A stretch of 64,000 nucleotides of DNA from contig OX465284.1 in assembly GCA_949987705.1 (NCBI GenBank), positions 109,041,163-109,105,162 on the forward strand. The letters run 5' to 3'. The position numbers and the translations under genes are program-made. The notes under the pieces are model-generated. The model made no database searches and was not told the origin of the DNA. It saw only the letters and a list, made by a program, of their open reading frames with translations. Shown piece by piece: positions 11,409 through 21,639 of this stretch. This stretch comes from Thereva unica. Taxonomy: Eukaryota > Arthropoda > Insecta > Diptera > Therevidae. Within the stretch, counting starts at the first letter, position 1. Every line of letters begins with the position of its first letter.

Positions 11409-13753
11409 TTGGGATTTCTCATTATTCATAAGTTTATAGTTGATATGTTAACGAGACCTAGACAATTCTTGATTAAATATTTACGCGCTTTTTACTCTCA
11501 ATATAATCATAAAATAAAATACAACATGAAAGTGGTATTTTTCCGTCATCGTTCCGACGAAAATCGCCTGCAAATTAACTTCCACTACACAAATCCCACG
11601 CTGAAAATTGATCGGGATTTTAATTTTAGCAGAGATGTTAATGAGAATATATCGTTGTTCTTGGATAGAATGAAGAATAATATTGAGAAGGAAGTTAATA
11701 AAAAATCGAAGAAGAAGAAAAATAAAGGGCAGAGTCCTAGTAATGAAACGAATTCTCAAGTGGATGCATCGTCGACGGAGGTTAGTATGCTGGATTCATA
11801 ACAATTTGTTTTTGGATATTATTTTCAAATTTTACAGGTCGCGGTAGCTATTACCTTTGTTAAACAAAATCGTACACTATCTAGAGATGTTACATTTGCT
11901 TCACTACTGGATAAGCCCGATGTAAATGATCTGGTGCTTAGGGTTAACGATCAAGATTTTCAAGTTGCCTACAATACCCCTTGGGTGGAAAATATTGCTC
12001 TACCAACATCAATTTTGGCTGGATTTTTAGTTTATCCTAACAAATTGGACTTGCATTTTGCAGATAAGAAATGTTGCAAGGGAATTTGGTATAAGGGAGT
12101 CATGGTAAGATTAAACAAATAGAATAATATTTTCTAAGATAACAATCAGTTTACTCTTAGCCCAAGGATTCGAACATAAAGAACATCCAGTGGGAAAAAG
12201 TACATGAAGGTTTATCGTATCTCACAACAACTTCAGACGTCGGTCATGTACTTCGATTAGAATTTCTTCCTGGAAATGGCCAAATCTTCGGTCCAACTGC
12301 AGAAAGTATTTCCAAATCAGAAGTCCAGGCAGGCCCGGGCATATGCCCATTTGAAAATCGCCACTTATACACTTTGGATAAACTATCTGGAAATATGTTT
12401 CGTGTGACATCTTACAATATTTTGGCTGATTTGTATGCTGACAGTGATCACTCAAGAACTATGTTGTTTCCTTACTGTCCTCCATATGCTTTACATATTG
12501 ACTATCGTAAACAATTGTTTCTGAAAGAAATATTAGGATATAATAGTGATATTATATGCTTACAAGAAGTAGATAGTAAAATCTATGATCTGGATCTTAA
12601 TCCTATGCTAGAAACGTTGGAATATCTTGGACATTTCCAACAGAAAGGTAAATCTGGTGAGGGTGTTGCGACGTTTTATAACAGTATAAGATTTGAACTT
12701 GTTAATAAATATGGACTTAATATCGGTGAGGAAATTCCAAGATTGGAAATCTTTGCGGAATTGCGGGAGAAAATAGAGAAGAATCAGAAATTAATGGATA
12801 GAATTGTGGCTAGATCAACTGCGGTGCAGGTAAGTAACTAATGTAGTAATAGGTGTGTTCGGCGATCTACTTCAGTTCAATCTGAAGCACAAGGGTGATG
12901 ATACAGGGCTCAAAGCATTGACTCAACTACTATGTCATTGGTTGGCCAAAGAATTGGGTCAATGCATTAAGATACGGCTTGTAGTAACTACAGGTTGAGC
13001 TGAAGAAGCTGGAGAAATATCATCGTTGACCTGGAACATGTCCCCGAAGACAACTATTAACACCACAACTAATCAAGTTCTATTATTTCTAGATAACCGT
13101 ACTTCGCTCTATAGAAACCGACAACGTCCTTATAGTAGCCAACACACATTTATACTTCCACCCAGACTCCGACCACATCCGCTTGCTTCAAGTTGGATTT
13201 AGTATGATTTACGTGCAGCACATCTACGAAAAAACTCTCAAGGACCTTCAAATCAACAAAGATCAACTCTCAGTGATATTCTGTGGTGATTTTAACAGCG
13301 TACCAGAATGCGGCATATATAAACTAATGACGGAAAATTTTGTAGATAAAGACTTCATTGATTGGAGAAGTAGTAAGTTCGAAACCAAAACAGTATTTCC
13401 TTCAATTGACCTTCTTACTATCCTTTCAGACGAAGAAGAAGCTGTAGAAGATGTCGTCCTGCAACAACCGTTTGAAATTCAATCTGCATGTGGATGTCCG
13501 ACATACACAAATTTTACACATTTATTTGCCGCGTGTTTAGACTATATTTTTTATCAAACTGATAATCTTCAAGTGGATAAGGTTTGGTTTTGTAATGTTT
13601 CTCAATTGGTTTTAAAGTTTTCAAAACATTTTATTGCAGTTTGTTCCGTTGCCCAGTGAAGAAGAGCTCAAGACGCACGTCGCTATTCCTTCTGTGGTAT
13701 TTCCATCTGATCATATAGCACTGGTTGCCGATTTAATGTGGAAGAATAGGTGA
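11409..13753 (+). CDS. PDE12: PDE12-like 2',5'-phosphodiesterase / mitochondrial poly(A) deadenylase
   Basis: Five exons: 11409-11780, 11838-12104, 12161-12829, 13093-13581, 13640-13753; all introns are GT..AG in phase 0, giving 636 aa. PDE12 proteins cut 2',5'-oligoadenylate and trim mitochondrial poly(A) tails. The exonuclease-endonuclease-phosphatase domain spans about residues 270-636. It shows SYNILADLY (metal-site Asn), ICLQEVD (catalytic Glu), ANTHLYFHPDSDHIRL, FCGDFNSVPECG (Asp/Asn pair) and a terminal FPSDHIAL (Asp-His). Before it lies the family's N-terminal beta-rich domain. Length matches the family (human about 609 aa). The N-terminus (MLTRPRQFLIKYLRAFYS, from the second Met at 11445) is basic and hydrophobic, consistent with a mitochondrial presequence; either Met could start translation. 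Exon 1 ends in a Lys-rich linker (KKSKKKKNKG). A poly(A) signal AATAAA follows at 13818. Confidence 0.93.
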
Positions 13754-13817
13754 TATTGTTATTAGATGAAGGTGTACAATTGGATTTATGAAAATATAGT
13801 CTGGTTTTTTATGTGGG

Positions 13818-13823
13818 AATAAA
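13818..13823 (+). terminator. Polyadenylation signal of PDE12-like gene
   Basis: Canonical AATAAA 65 bp after the stop codon, followed by AT-rich sequence. Confidence 0.6.
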
Positions 13824-13904
13824 AAATTGGGACTAATTAATTGGAACTTGATTTTTGGTCGATACTTTTTTTGTATTTTGCTCCCATGGTTAGCTTCTTC
13901 TCTT

Positions 13905-13990
13905 CTTCTTTGATCCGTTAGCTGGCGGTCTGAGCAGGACGTCCCCGCAACGGATACGCTGCTGTCGGGGCCGCTTTGTAAAATGCGGTT
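13905..13990 (-). mobile_element. Short 3'-end fragment of the RTE/CR1-like family
   Basis: The reverse complement matches the extreme 3' coding end of the element at 1-640 (the Arg-Asp-Pro-Ala tail and following AGCTAACGGATCAAAGAAG). The fragment is under 100 bp and severely 5'-truncated. Confidence 0.75.
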
Positions 13991-14169
13991 TCCTGCCTAG
14001 TTTCTTCGGTTCTTCGGATTAACCGATTCTGGTCAACTCGGTAGGTCGACCACTCTCATCCTTTCGCACCCTGTGCTTGGGACCAGGCGATGGCGGAGCT
14101 ATGATTAGCTTACAGACTTGAACAGAGGCGGCATAGACTCCAAAAGCTGCTCTCTCTAAGGACTCCAAA

Positions 14170-14870
14170 GACGTGGATCTTCTTATACAGAAGGGTGGCT
14201 CATACACCTCGAACGCCGATGAAACTTTAAGGATATCGATTAAGTGCTCTTCGGGAATGCTGTGCATACCGTATTATGTCGGACGAAGCATTACGCGGAC
14301 TAGCAGCAATGATCCCCTTCCATTAGAGGGCAAAAAAATGCATAAAGAAGTTCAAGGAAGTGCGAAGAACTCTGGCACGCAGCCAGTCCATGGCAACAAG
14401 CCAGAGTTGGTGGGTGGAGTATACTAAGGCCCGATGGGCCCATAGACTCGTACCAAATATGGGGAAGTCAAGGGAACATGGGGTGAGTGACTTACTACCT
14501 CACCGATCGCTGAATTCCCCAGTCTGCCCGGACAGTCTTGCCAGAGAAGTTAACGTGGCAAGCAGTTATCATTCATTTGGCAAATATGCCCAAACCACCG
14601 TAGTCGACATTTTTGTATTTCTTCCTCGATCTTTGTCAAAGTGTCTCGTTTCAAAGGTAATCGCCAAGTGAGTTTCCAAAGAATCTGCCTCAAGCATCAC
14701 ATTAACAAAACAACGGACAATATTTAGAGTCCAAGAAACTCTACTGGTTTACCAATGGGTCAAAGATGGTACAGGGATTGGTGTCGTTAGCCCCAATGTC
14801 TCGATTTCAATGGGTAGATAGTCCTTTTACTTTCCCGACTGAAAAACATGCCATTGGTCTTGCTTTATGC
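14170..14870 (+). mobile_element. Degenerate non-LTR retrotransposon fragment with RNase H start
   Basis: Broken frames resemble the region after the reverse transcriptase of R1/LOA-type elements (a W..AR..HRLVPNMG block near 14400-14460). This is followed by an RNase H start reading WFTNGSKMVQGLVSLAP and FPTEKHAIGLAL (14747-14880), where the usual TDGSK is TNGSK. Stops and frame changes show it is dead. It abuts the oppositely oriented relic at 14865-15185. Confidence 0.6.
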
Positions 14871-15185
14871 TCCTTTAATCCCTCATGGGACATAGGGCAG
14901 AAACAGTTGCCCTCCAGGGGACTGTTTTGCGCAACAGCTCTCAGCTCAGACCAGGATCTCCCAGCTATTGCGGCCTCTGCTAGTAAGGTTCTCCTCCACG
15001 TTGTTCTAGGTCTTCCGACTCGCCATTTGTCTTGCTTTACTGGATTTCCGGAAACTATGGTATTGAGAGCAATGGGGCTGCGGGCAAGCTCGAAGAAAAG
15101 TAAGCGGTTACGCTCGTTCAGAGCCTTGAAGATGGATTTATTTATCTTTCTATTGTATGTCTTCGTCCGCAGAGTCGACGACTTT
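14865..15185 (-). mobile_element. 3' end of a non-LTR element (WRVGRPRTTWRR family)
   Basis: The minus-strand frame reads WRVGRPRTTWRRTLLAEAA, GRSWSELRAVAQN and a terminal CPMSHEG-containing tail. The same end occurs at 24895-25130 (-) and 32755-32905 (+), so it is one dispersed family with a conserved 3' terminus. In RTE/CR1-type polyproteins a GRPRxxW block closes the ORF. There is no RT in this copy. Confidence 0.75.
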
Positions 15186-15740
15186 TCCATTAGTAGGGTA
15201 CGTGCCGTTGGCCGCGATGTTCACTATAGAAGTAGTCCCACTGATATATAGGACATATTACTATATGTTAGTGAGTAGTCCCTAAACTACCATTTCCCTT
15301 TTCTTCTAAAATTGCTGCTAGAGGAAGGGAGGAAGAGTGGCTCCTGTTCGAAGGGTTATGGCAGTATTATAGGATGCAAGCTGATTCATAGCGAGTACAC
15401 ACCTGAATCTTTTTTATATGGTAAAATCAAGTTTAGGAATCACCTATTCTACTACGAATCTTATCCCTACAGAAGAAGTTCCTAAAACAAGAAATTAATT
15501 CAGTTAAAAAATCGTTTTCCTTCAAGCCCCCGAAAAAACCACACAAATTATAAAGCAGCATTAATACAGAGCCGCTGTCACATAGAAATGTCAAAACCAC
15601 TGAATAAAAGATTTGCGCGGGAAATCGGGGAAATCGTTGATAAATATTTCACAGATCAGAATTTAAGTGTTTCTTTTCTCTTAAACTATATTTATGCCAT
15701 CCTAAATAGTAATTAATTAGTGAAATACCAATATTAAAAT
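15186..15740. promoter_or_regulatory. Region upstream of DNA primase large subunit
   Basis: No coding exon or repeat recognised. It must contain the promoter of the primase gene that starts at 15741. I see no confident core-promoter motif. Confidence 0.35.
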
Positions 15741-17415
15741 ATGGATTTTACACGTAGACCACGGCATCGTATTGAACGAAAGCCAGAAACCGAAGATTTA
15801 GCCAAGCTCTACCCGCACAATGTTATGATGTACAAGTATCCTCCCCTGCAGGATATCAGCCTGCAAGAATTTGAGGATCTTGCTCTAGAACGGTTGAAAT
15901 TACTTAGGATATTTGAGCAAGCAAGCTCGAAGAACTTGAGGATGCTATCACCCGAGTGGAAAGATGCAATTGAAGAGGAGTTAGCGAGAGAAGGAATGAG
16001 ATCTTATGTTAGACTCCTTAAAGGTAACACAGGAAAGGAATGTGACTTGCAGGCAAGACGTAGGGATTATATTTCACATTTTATACTTAGGTTAGCGTAT
16101 TGCAGATCACCAGATCTAAAAAGGTTAGTAGTTTTCTATGCCATTTACTTTCGGAGTTATTTATAAGAAGCGCTCTTTCAGATGGTTCATTACACGCGAA
16201 ATGGAAGTTTTTAGATACAAATTTTCTAGCTTATCAAAGAATGAAGTGAAGCAATTTTTAGAATTAAATGAGTTTGAGTACATACCTTTAACAGAAGAAC
16301 AGAAAGATGAAGTAAAAGACGGACTTTACGAGAGTACAATGGGACAAAGTACTCAGAAGATTGAACAGCTTGAATTCTATAAAGTGCACTTTACAGAAGT
16401 CCTAGATATTATTAGAAATAGAAAATGCTACGTCAAAGGTGGCTACGCGTACGTTAGTACCGAAGATTTTATATCGATAGTCGGCGGGAAATTGCAGTCA
16501 GAAATCGAGAAGGGACTCACAGCAGCACAACGTCTTCTGCCTGAAATTGAGGATGATGAACGACTCTTTCATCTTCTAAAGAGCTTACATACTTCATACA
16601 CCGGTAAAGATTATACCTTGAGCAAAAATACTTCAGTTCCCATTGAAGCTCTTGATCAGCTCTCGAAGAAGTCCTTTCCTTTGTGTATGCGTATGTGCCA
16701 TGAAACACTCCGTTCGAAGCATCATCATAAACACGGCGGAAGATTGCAATATGGATTATTTCTTAAGGGTATCGGTGTAACCCTAGAGGATTCGCTTAGG
16801 TTTTGGCGTGAGGAATTCACAAAAATGATGGATTTAGAGAAGTTCGAGAAAAGTTACGCGTATTTAATACGTCACAATTACGGAAAGGAAGGTTCTATGA
16901 TCAATTACACCCCGTTCTCTTGCATGAAGATCATAACAAATAACGTTGGCCCCCAGGAGACACATGGTTGTCCATTTAAGATATATGATCAATCGACACT
17001 TAAGCTTAAGTTAGCTAGCTATGGGCTGTCGGCGGCGCATGTTCAAGAAGTATCAAGCTTCGCAGCGAAGGGGCACTATCAAATTGCGTGCTCGAAGTAT
17101 TTTGAAATTACACATGAGACCAAGATTGAGCTGGGAATAAATCATCCTAATCAATATTTCGAATTGTCACAAACTGTAATGGGAAACAGAGAGCCTAAAA
17201 GTTCTAGCGCTAACACTCCAGCAAGGAAGAGGATGAGATCTGTAAAGAAGGAGAATGCAGGGGATACTACTATGGTGGCGGACGAAGACGATGAGCTGTG
17301 GAATATCGCAGAAACACAAGAAACTGAGTACAATCAGACTCTTAGGTCGAAAAATCCAGATTGGGAAGATGATTTTGATATTACTCAAGTGGAAAATATT
17401 GATATGGAGGAATAA
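15741..17415 (+). CDS. PRIM2: DNA primase large subunit (p58)
   Basis: Two exons, 15741-16123 and 16182-17415, joined within an Arg codon (AG/A), give 538 aa, close to the usual 500-540. In eukaryotes the large subunit partners the small catalytic primase and DNA polymerase alpha in the nucleus. It transfers RNA primers and binds a [4Fe-4S] cluster. The four cluster cysteines are visible in the expected order in the C-terminal half: FPLCMRMC, PFSCMKII, HGCPFKIYD and IACSKYFEI. The N-terminal half carries the helical domain that meets the small subunit (YPHNVMMYKYPP at the start). The C-terminal tail is acidic and probably disordered. The gene converges on AK6, with only 82 bp between stop codons, so their 3' UTRs likely overlap or share terminator sequence. 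Confidence 0.95.
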
Positions 17416-17497
17416 TGTTTTTACGTGTTAAGGAATTTGATTTAATTATAAGTTTTATTTTTTAAGATAAAGAAATACACATTAAATTAACACACAT

Positions 17498-20098
17498 TTA
17501 TTTCCGCTTCCATGTCTTATACCAAGTCTTAACAATCTTTAAATTCTCTTCAGTATCTTTCGATGTTTCCCCCTTCAGCTCAAAAACGATATCATCGCTG
17601 TATGAGTCCTTAGCTTCTTCAAGAATAGTTTGGAATATTTCACATTCCACATTCGATTGTAACTTTTTCTTATTGTAGCTTCGTTCTGTTAATCGATCGT
17701 ATAAAATGGTATTACTGCAGCGGACAACATAAACAGCATCAAACCATCTTTCTGGGAAGAAGTCGCATCCGTGATATTCAACAATGTTTCCACCTTCTGC
17801 CATTATGGGTTCCATGTAGTCTAGAAGCTGTAAGATATAGTTTTAATTTTATTTTAGGAGCTTATTGTAGACAGATACTTACTTTGTCTTCGTCTAGTAT
17901 TGGACAGTCATAATCTTCGTCAACCCCGTCAATGCAATTCTGTTCTTTAGCAATTTTAGAGATGTCGTGCCATTTCAAATTTAGTTTTGTCGATAGCTTC
18001 TCGCATAAGTGAGACTTTCCAACCCCTGGTGTACCTAGAAATTAAATGTTATTTGCTTGGTTTCCTTTCTGAAGGTATCACAGTCAAAATACCAAGAATA
18101 TGCGAGAACTGGAAAGGCACCGGGTCTTAGTATGGTGGCCAACCTTAAGCAAGACCACCGTGTTAAACAAACTACAGAGAGTACACAGATGTGCGGAGTT
18201 ATGCATAACAGAGGCACTTCGCTCCACACCTATAGATGCCCTAAATATAAGCCCTTCTTTGAATCTTGAAACTTCTTTACTGATGGCTCTAAGCTTGAAG
18301 GTACCCGAGTATACCAAGCGGAGTTTCTAGCCATACATGAAGCTATTCTAATAGTCAACAACCAAGGCGATAGGAATCACCGCTTACATTTCTCGGATTC
18401 AGGCGGCTCTGAAAGCCCTGCGCTCTTGCACAAACAGCTCTAGAACTACCTCTGAATGTCGCAGATCTCTTAACGAGATGGCTCAACGGTTCAGGACTCT
18501 CCTCGTATTGGTGCCGGGTCACCACAATATAGAAAAAAAATTTGAAGCTGACGAACTGGCTATGAAAGGCACGACCGCCACTCTCCTTTCAGGAAAGGAA
18601 AGAGTTGGTATACCTTGAGCTACTTTTAAACTCCGATACAAACAGCAATAATGCAACAAGCAGTAGAGGACCTCTTATGATCTCAGGCGGACCAATTCAC
18701 TACTGAGTCTCAGGAGACAAGACCTTTCAGCTATAGTTGTGTTAAAAGTTGTGTATAAAGGTCCTAATTCACATACAGGCCGCCGGCAGGTCAGGTCGGC
18801 AGATACGGCAAGATGAAGCCCACATATTACTTAGTCTGACTGAGTGATAGGGACTTGAGAAATTGGCCTGACATGCCGATTTCAAGTGACGTCATGATTT
18901 GCCTACATACACACAGGCGAAGACGACAGTTTAACGCATTGTTTCTCAACCTTGGGGTCGCCTATAGATATTAGGGTTGTCGCAATCCGTCCAAAAAATA
19001 AATAAAAAAATTACATGTTTAATCATGAAGTGACAACCGTATAAAATCCAAGGATTAAGCCACGATTTTCTCGATAAAGGTCGATCCACACATATCCGTG
19101 ACGTGACTTCAGTGCAGTGCCGCGGGATCTGTGAAAAAAAAATCCGACACAGTGGGACACCGACGTTGTCAGTGTTTAAGCCAGGCGTCCGTAAAAGCCA
19201 CAAAAAACCGATGGCTCCAAGCAAGATATTCTACGCTAAATTCCATGATACACTTGAGATCGCTGTCCTACTAAAGGGTAATTGTAGGTGCCATTGAACA
19301 TTACGCACTGATACGGAAAAGGCGGTGCTATGTGAATGTCAGTGAAAAATTCATCACGGAAACCACTGACACGGAGAACATCGGTGCCGTGCCTTCACGG
19401 ATATGTGTGGATCGATCTATATAACTCAATTTAACGACAGATTTGATGGAAGAAGATAAAACCAGATCAAACGTGTTTATTTTTCCTGCCGTCTCCATCA
19501 GACTTGGTTTCTAACGAGAAAATCGATCCAAAAGCTTGAATTTTTGGCTTTCAACCAATAGTGAGGGGGTCGCTTGATTTGTTACTTTCTTTTTTGGCTG
19601 CTGAGGGGATCGCGACACTAAAAACGCCTCAGACTGAATAAAAAAGTTCAGATCTTCAAGGCCAGAGTTACTGATAAATACACAAAGGCATAAAGATTTT
19701 TGTCAGTTTTCATCGACAGAAGGCCCCATCCAGTGGGCGGCAGGTGCGTGGGTGGCTACACTTGTACTCAAGGCGAAAACTCTTCAGGCTATGGCCTGCT
19801 GGCGTCCTGCATGTGAATGAAGACTTTAAGCACTTGAAATCGATCTAAATCAGAATCAGGTAAGACTTGAGTTTCACTTAGTGGAGAAAACTTTACTTGA
19901 AACCCACGAATAATTGAAAACCCAAAATAGAAGTGATGGCCCCAAGTACAACAGGCAGTGCCGGTGATCCAATCATCGGAGTTTTTAAAACGACTGCATA
20001 TGTATGTCAACAGTCCAGAACTCCCTTAACAGCTAAGTTTATTATTAAATATCCTTACCTGTTACCAAAATATTGGGTTCGGCTCGTTTGTCTCCCAT
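17498..20098 (-). CDS. Ak6: Adenylate kinase isoenzyme 6 (nuclear AK6/CINAP)
   Basis: Three coding exons on the minus strand: 20059-20098, 17883-18034 and 17498-17827 (40, 152 and 330 nt; 173 aa, against 172 in human). The 40-nt first exon encodes MGDKRAEPNILVTG, splitting the first P-loop Gly codon G/GT. Exon 2 continues TPGVGKSHLC, completing the nucleotide-binding loop. Later landmarks are LLDYMEPIM, the very characteristic VEYHGCDFFPERWFDAVYVV, the LID arginines in RCSNTILYDRL and ECEIFQTILEEAKDSY. AK6 is a small broad-specificity NMP kinase/ATPase of the nucleus that also serves ribosome maturation. Intron 1 (18035-20058) is filled with transposon relics. The start lies 280 bp from the divergent SPT7-like gene. 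The exon 1 link is inferred from phase, splice sites and the exact fit to the P-loop. Confidence 0.93.
18060..18640 (+). mobile_element. Non-LTR retrotransposon relic in AK6 intron 1
   Basis: Broken plus-strand frames read LQRVHRCAELCITEALRSTP (the post-RT block of R1/LOA-type ORF2) and then a DGSK-type RNase H remnant around 18280-18420. The relic lies antisense to AK6 and is not coding. Confidence 0.7.
18937..19635. mobile_element. Second-level insertion, hAT-like ends (tentative)
   Basis: This sequence interrupts the 18757-19828 element. It opens with TTGTTTCTCAACCTTGGGGT and closes (on the minus strand) with TTTTTAGTGTCGCGATCCCC, both reminiscent of hAT terminal regions. Internal inverted words CGATTTTCTCG (19063) and the matching AACGAGAAAATCG (19516) support one symmetrical unit. 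Exact ends and target duplication could not be fixed by eye. Confidence 0.45.
19079..19417. mobile_element. Third-level 339-bp MITE
   Basis: Near-perfect 23-bp terminal inverted repeats (left GGTCGATCCACACATATCCG, inverse at 19395-19417) bound a non-coding block lying inside the tentative hAT-like element, itself inside the 18757-19828 element. Confidence 0.8.
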
Positions 20099-20378
20099 TT
20101 TTTAACAATTTATACACTTTACTAGCTTCAGGAAAACCACAATTCTAAGTTGACGTTCTTCTGACAGTTTTCCATGTGCCTTATCGAAATGCCGGTGCGC
20201 GGTGCCTCAGAAGAAAAGTTGCTCAACATTTTCCCACCAGCAATCCTTAAACTGTAGTTCAATAAGAATCAGCTGATTTATATTACTGTCAAATCAGCGA
20301 CTAGACGACAGCAGGGAGTCGTAAACAAAAACTAAAAAGTAAACAAAGTACAGTGAAAAATTAATTATAATATTTAAA
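20099..20378. promoter_or_regulatory. Shared divergent promoter interval, AK6 / SPT7-like
   Basis: Only 280 bp separate the AK6 start codon (-) from the SPT7-like start codon (+). Both 5' UTRs and core promoters must lie here, unless untranslated exons exist elsewhere. I identify no confident TATA box. The arrangement suggests a bidirectional housekeeping promoter (inference). Confidence 0.6.
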
Positions 20379-21616
20379 ATGAAGAGGACTTTATGGGGAG
20401 AATTCGAAGATGGTTCACATAAAAAACACGAAACAAAACCAGACGAAATAATACTGCCGAATAAGAAAGCTGAAAAGTTAAAAAAGCTCAAACATGCCGC
20501 CCAAAATGCTGAAGAGGAATTGTAATTGTTTTTACCTAAATCTGGTTAATTAATATTTAATTATATCTTTTGTATTGCAGAGTAAATATAAAATTAAAAA
20601 ATCCCTTTGTTACACAAACAATTGAAGTAATGAATCAAACAGAAATGCTTCAAACTCTCATCGATACATACGCTAGCAAATCGGTTTGTTCAATTAATTG
20701 TTTCCCCTATTTATATTATGTATTTTAACTCCTTTAATATTGTAGGGCCTACACAATTATCTATTAAATCCCTGCCAAATGATCCCACAAGTTGATTTCC
20801 CTTCTAAGAATGTTGCAGAATTAAATATTAATAATAAATTCGCCAAACCATTCTGGTTCATTCCACCGATAGAAACAGATTTTTCCGCTGGACGTCCTAT
20901 AAATTATCCAAAAGTTAACAAAGATATATGTCGAGCAGCTTTTAGGAAATCTGCCTGTGGATTGCTGAGGATTGTTGGTTTTAATGGTAATTTAAAAAGT
21001 GTTCTTAAAATACAATCATTATTAAAACTACCCTTTCACAGAGGCTTCCCATAGCTCTTTAGTTCTATTCACCGATGCAATTGAAGAATTCCTTAAAAAT
21101 CTTTTGAGTTACATTCGAAATGTCCAAATTAACGAATCGAATGATAAGCAAAATAGTATAGATGCGTTAACTCTCGAAAAGGGCTATTTTGCACTAACGA
21201 ACACCTCAATAATGTCGATTCATAATTATTTTAAAAATGACATTATCGCAAAGAATCGGTCAGAAATTGATGAATTTAAGGAAATATTCCAAGAGTATGA
21301 TAAATTGATGAAGGAAAGCCAAAATATGCAGAAGGAAGAGGATTATATGAATTTTCTGGATTTTTCTGGGTCTATATCGAATGGTTCGCAACAAACCGAG
21401 GTTGGGAATGTAAATATCATGAATTTGTTGGAGACAGATAATGCTAATACTGGGTATGTTTTATCTTAAAAAAAAATCCTTTTTTTTGCATTTAATTAAT
21501 TTTGTTTTTTTTTTTACTTTGATAGAAGCTTCAAGGATATTTTTGAGGGTGAAATAATGGAACCAGCTAATACTGAGGAACAAATGAATTTTAATTCATC
21601 ACAAACTTTAGAATAA
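20379..21616 (+). CDS. SPT7-like SAGA/STAGA subunit with histone fold
   Basis: Five exons: 20379-20521, 20581-20683, 20746-20986, 21042-21453, 21526-21616, giving 329 aa with consistent phases. A bromodomain-associated histone fold sits mid-protein (about residues 135-185): DICRAAFRKSACGLLRIVGF, spliced to EASHSSLVLFTDAIEEFLKN and then LLSYIRNVQ. Upstream NPFVTQTIEVMNQTEMLQTL and the Lys-rich N-terminus fit animal SUPT7L/STAGA65-gamma, which pairs with TAF10-like histone folds in the SAGA co-activator. The C-terminus is acidic and Asn-rich. The nearest named relatives are Drosophila Spt7 and vertebrate SUPT7L; a TFIID histone-fold subunit is the alternative. AATAAA overlaps the stop codon region (21612). 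Confidence 0.82.
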
Positions 21617-21639
21617 ATAAACAACAATTTTGTGTAATT

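Larger units (their letters stand above)
18757..19828 (-). mobile_element. Inverted-repeat DNA element, same family as 35502-36011, carrying nested insertions
   Basis: The ends are inverted and alike (AAAGGTCCTAATTCACATAC at 18757 and the inverse of AAAGTCTTCATTCACATGCA at 19828). The outer parts match the 510-bp element at 35502-36011 in reverse orientation: CGCCAGCAGGCCxTAGCCTG, TTTTCGCCTTGAG, ACTGACAAAA and GTCATGATT landmarks are shared. Compared with that copy, about 0.7 kb of extra sequence (near 18937-19635) is inserted. No transposase was seen. Confidence 0.75.

Noticed and set aside
14766..15251. A 161-aa plus-strand frame
   Set aside because: The first part is an RNase H relic and the rest is antisense to a recognisable non-LTR 3' end, so it is a fusion of unrelated debris.
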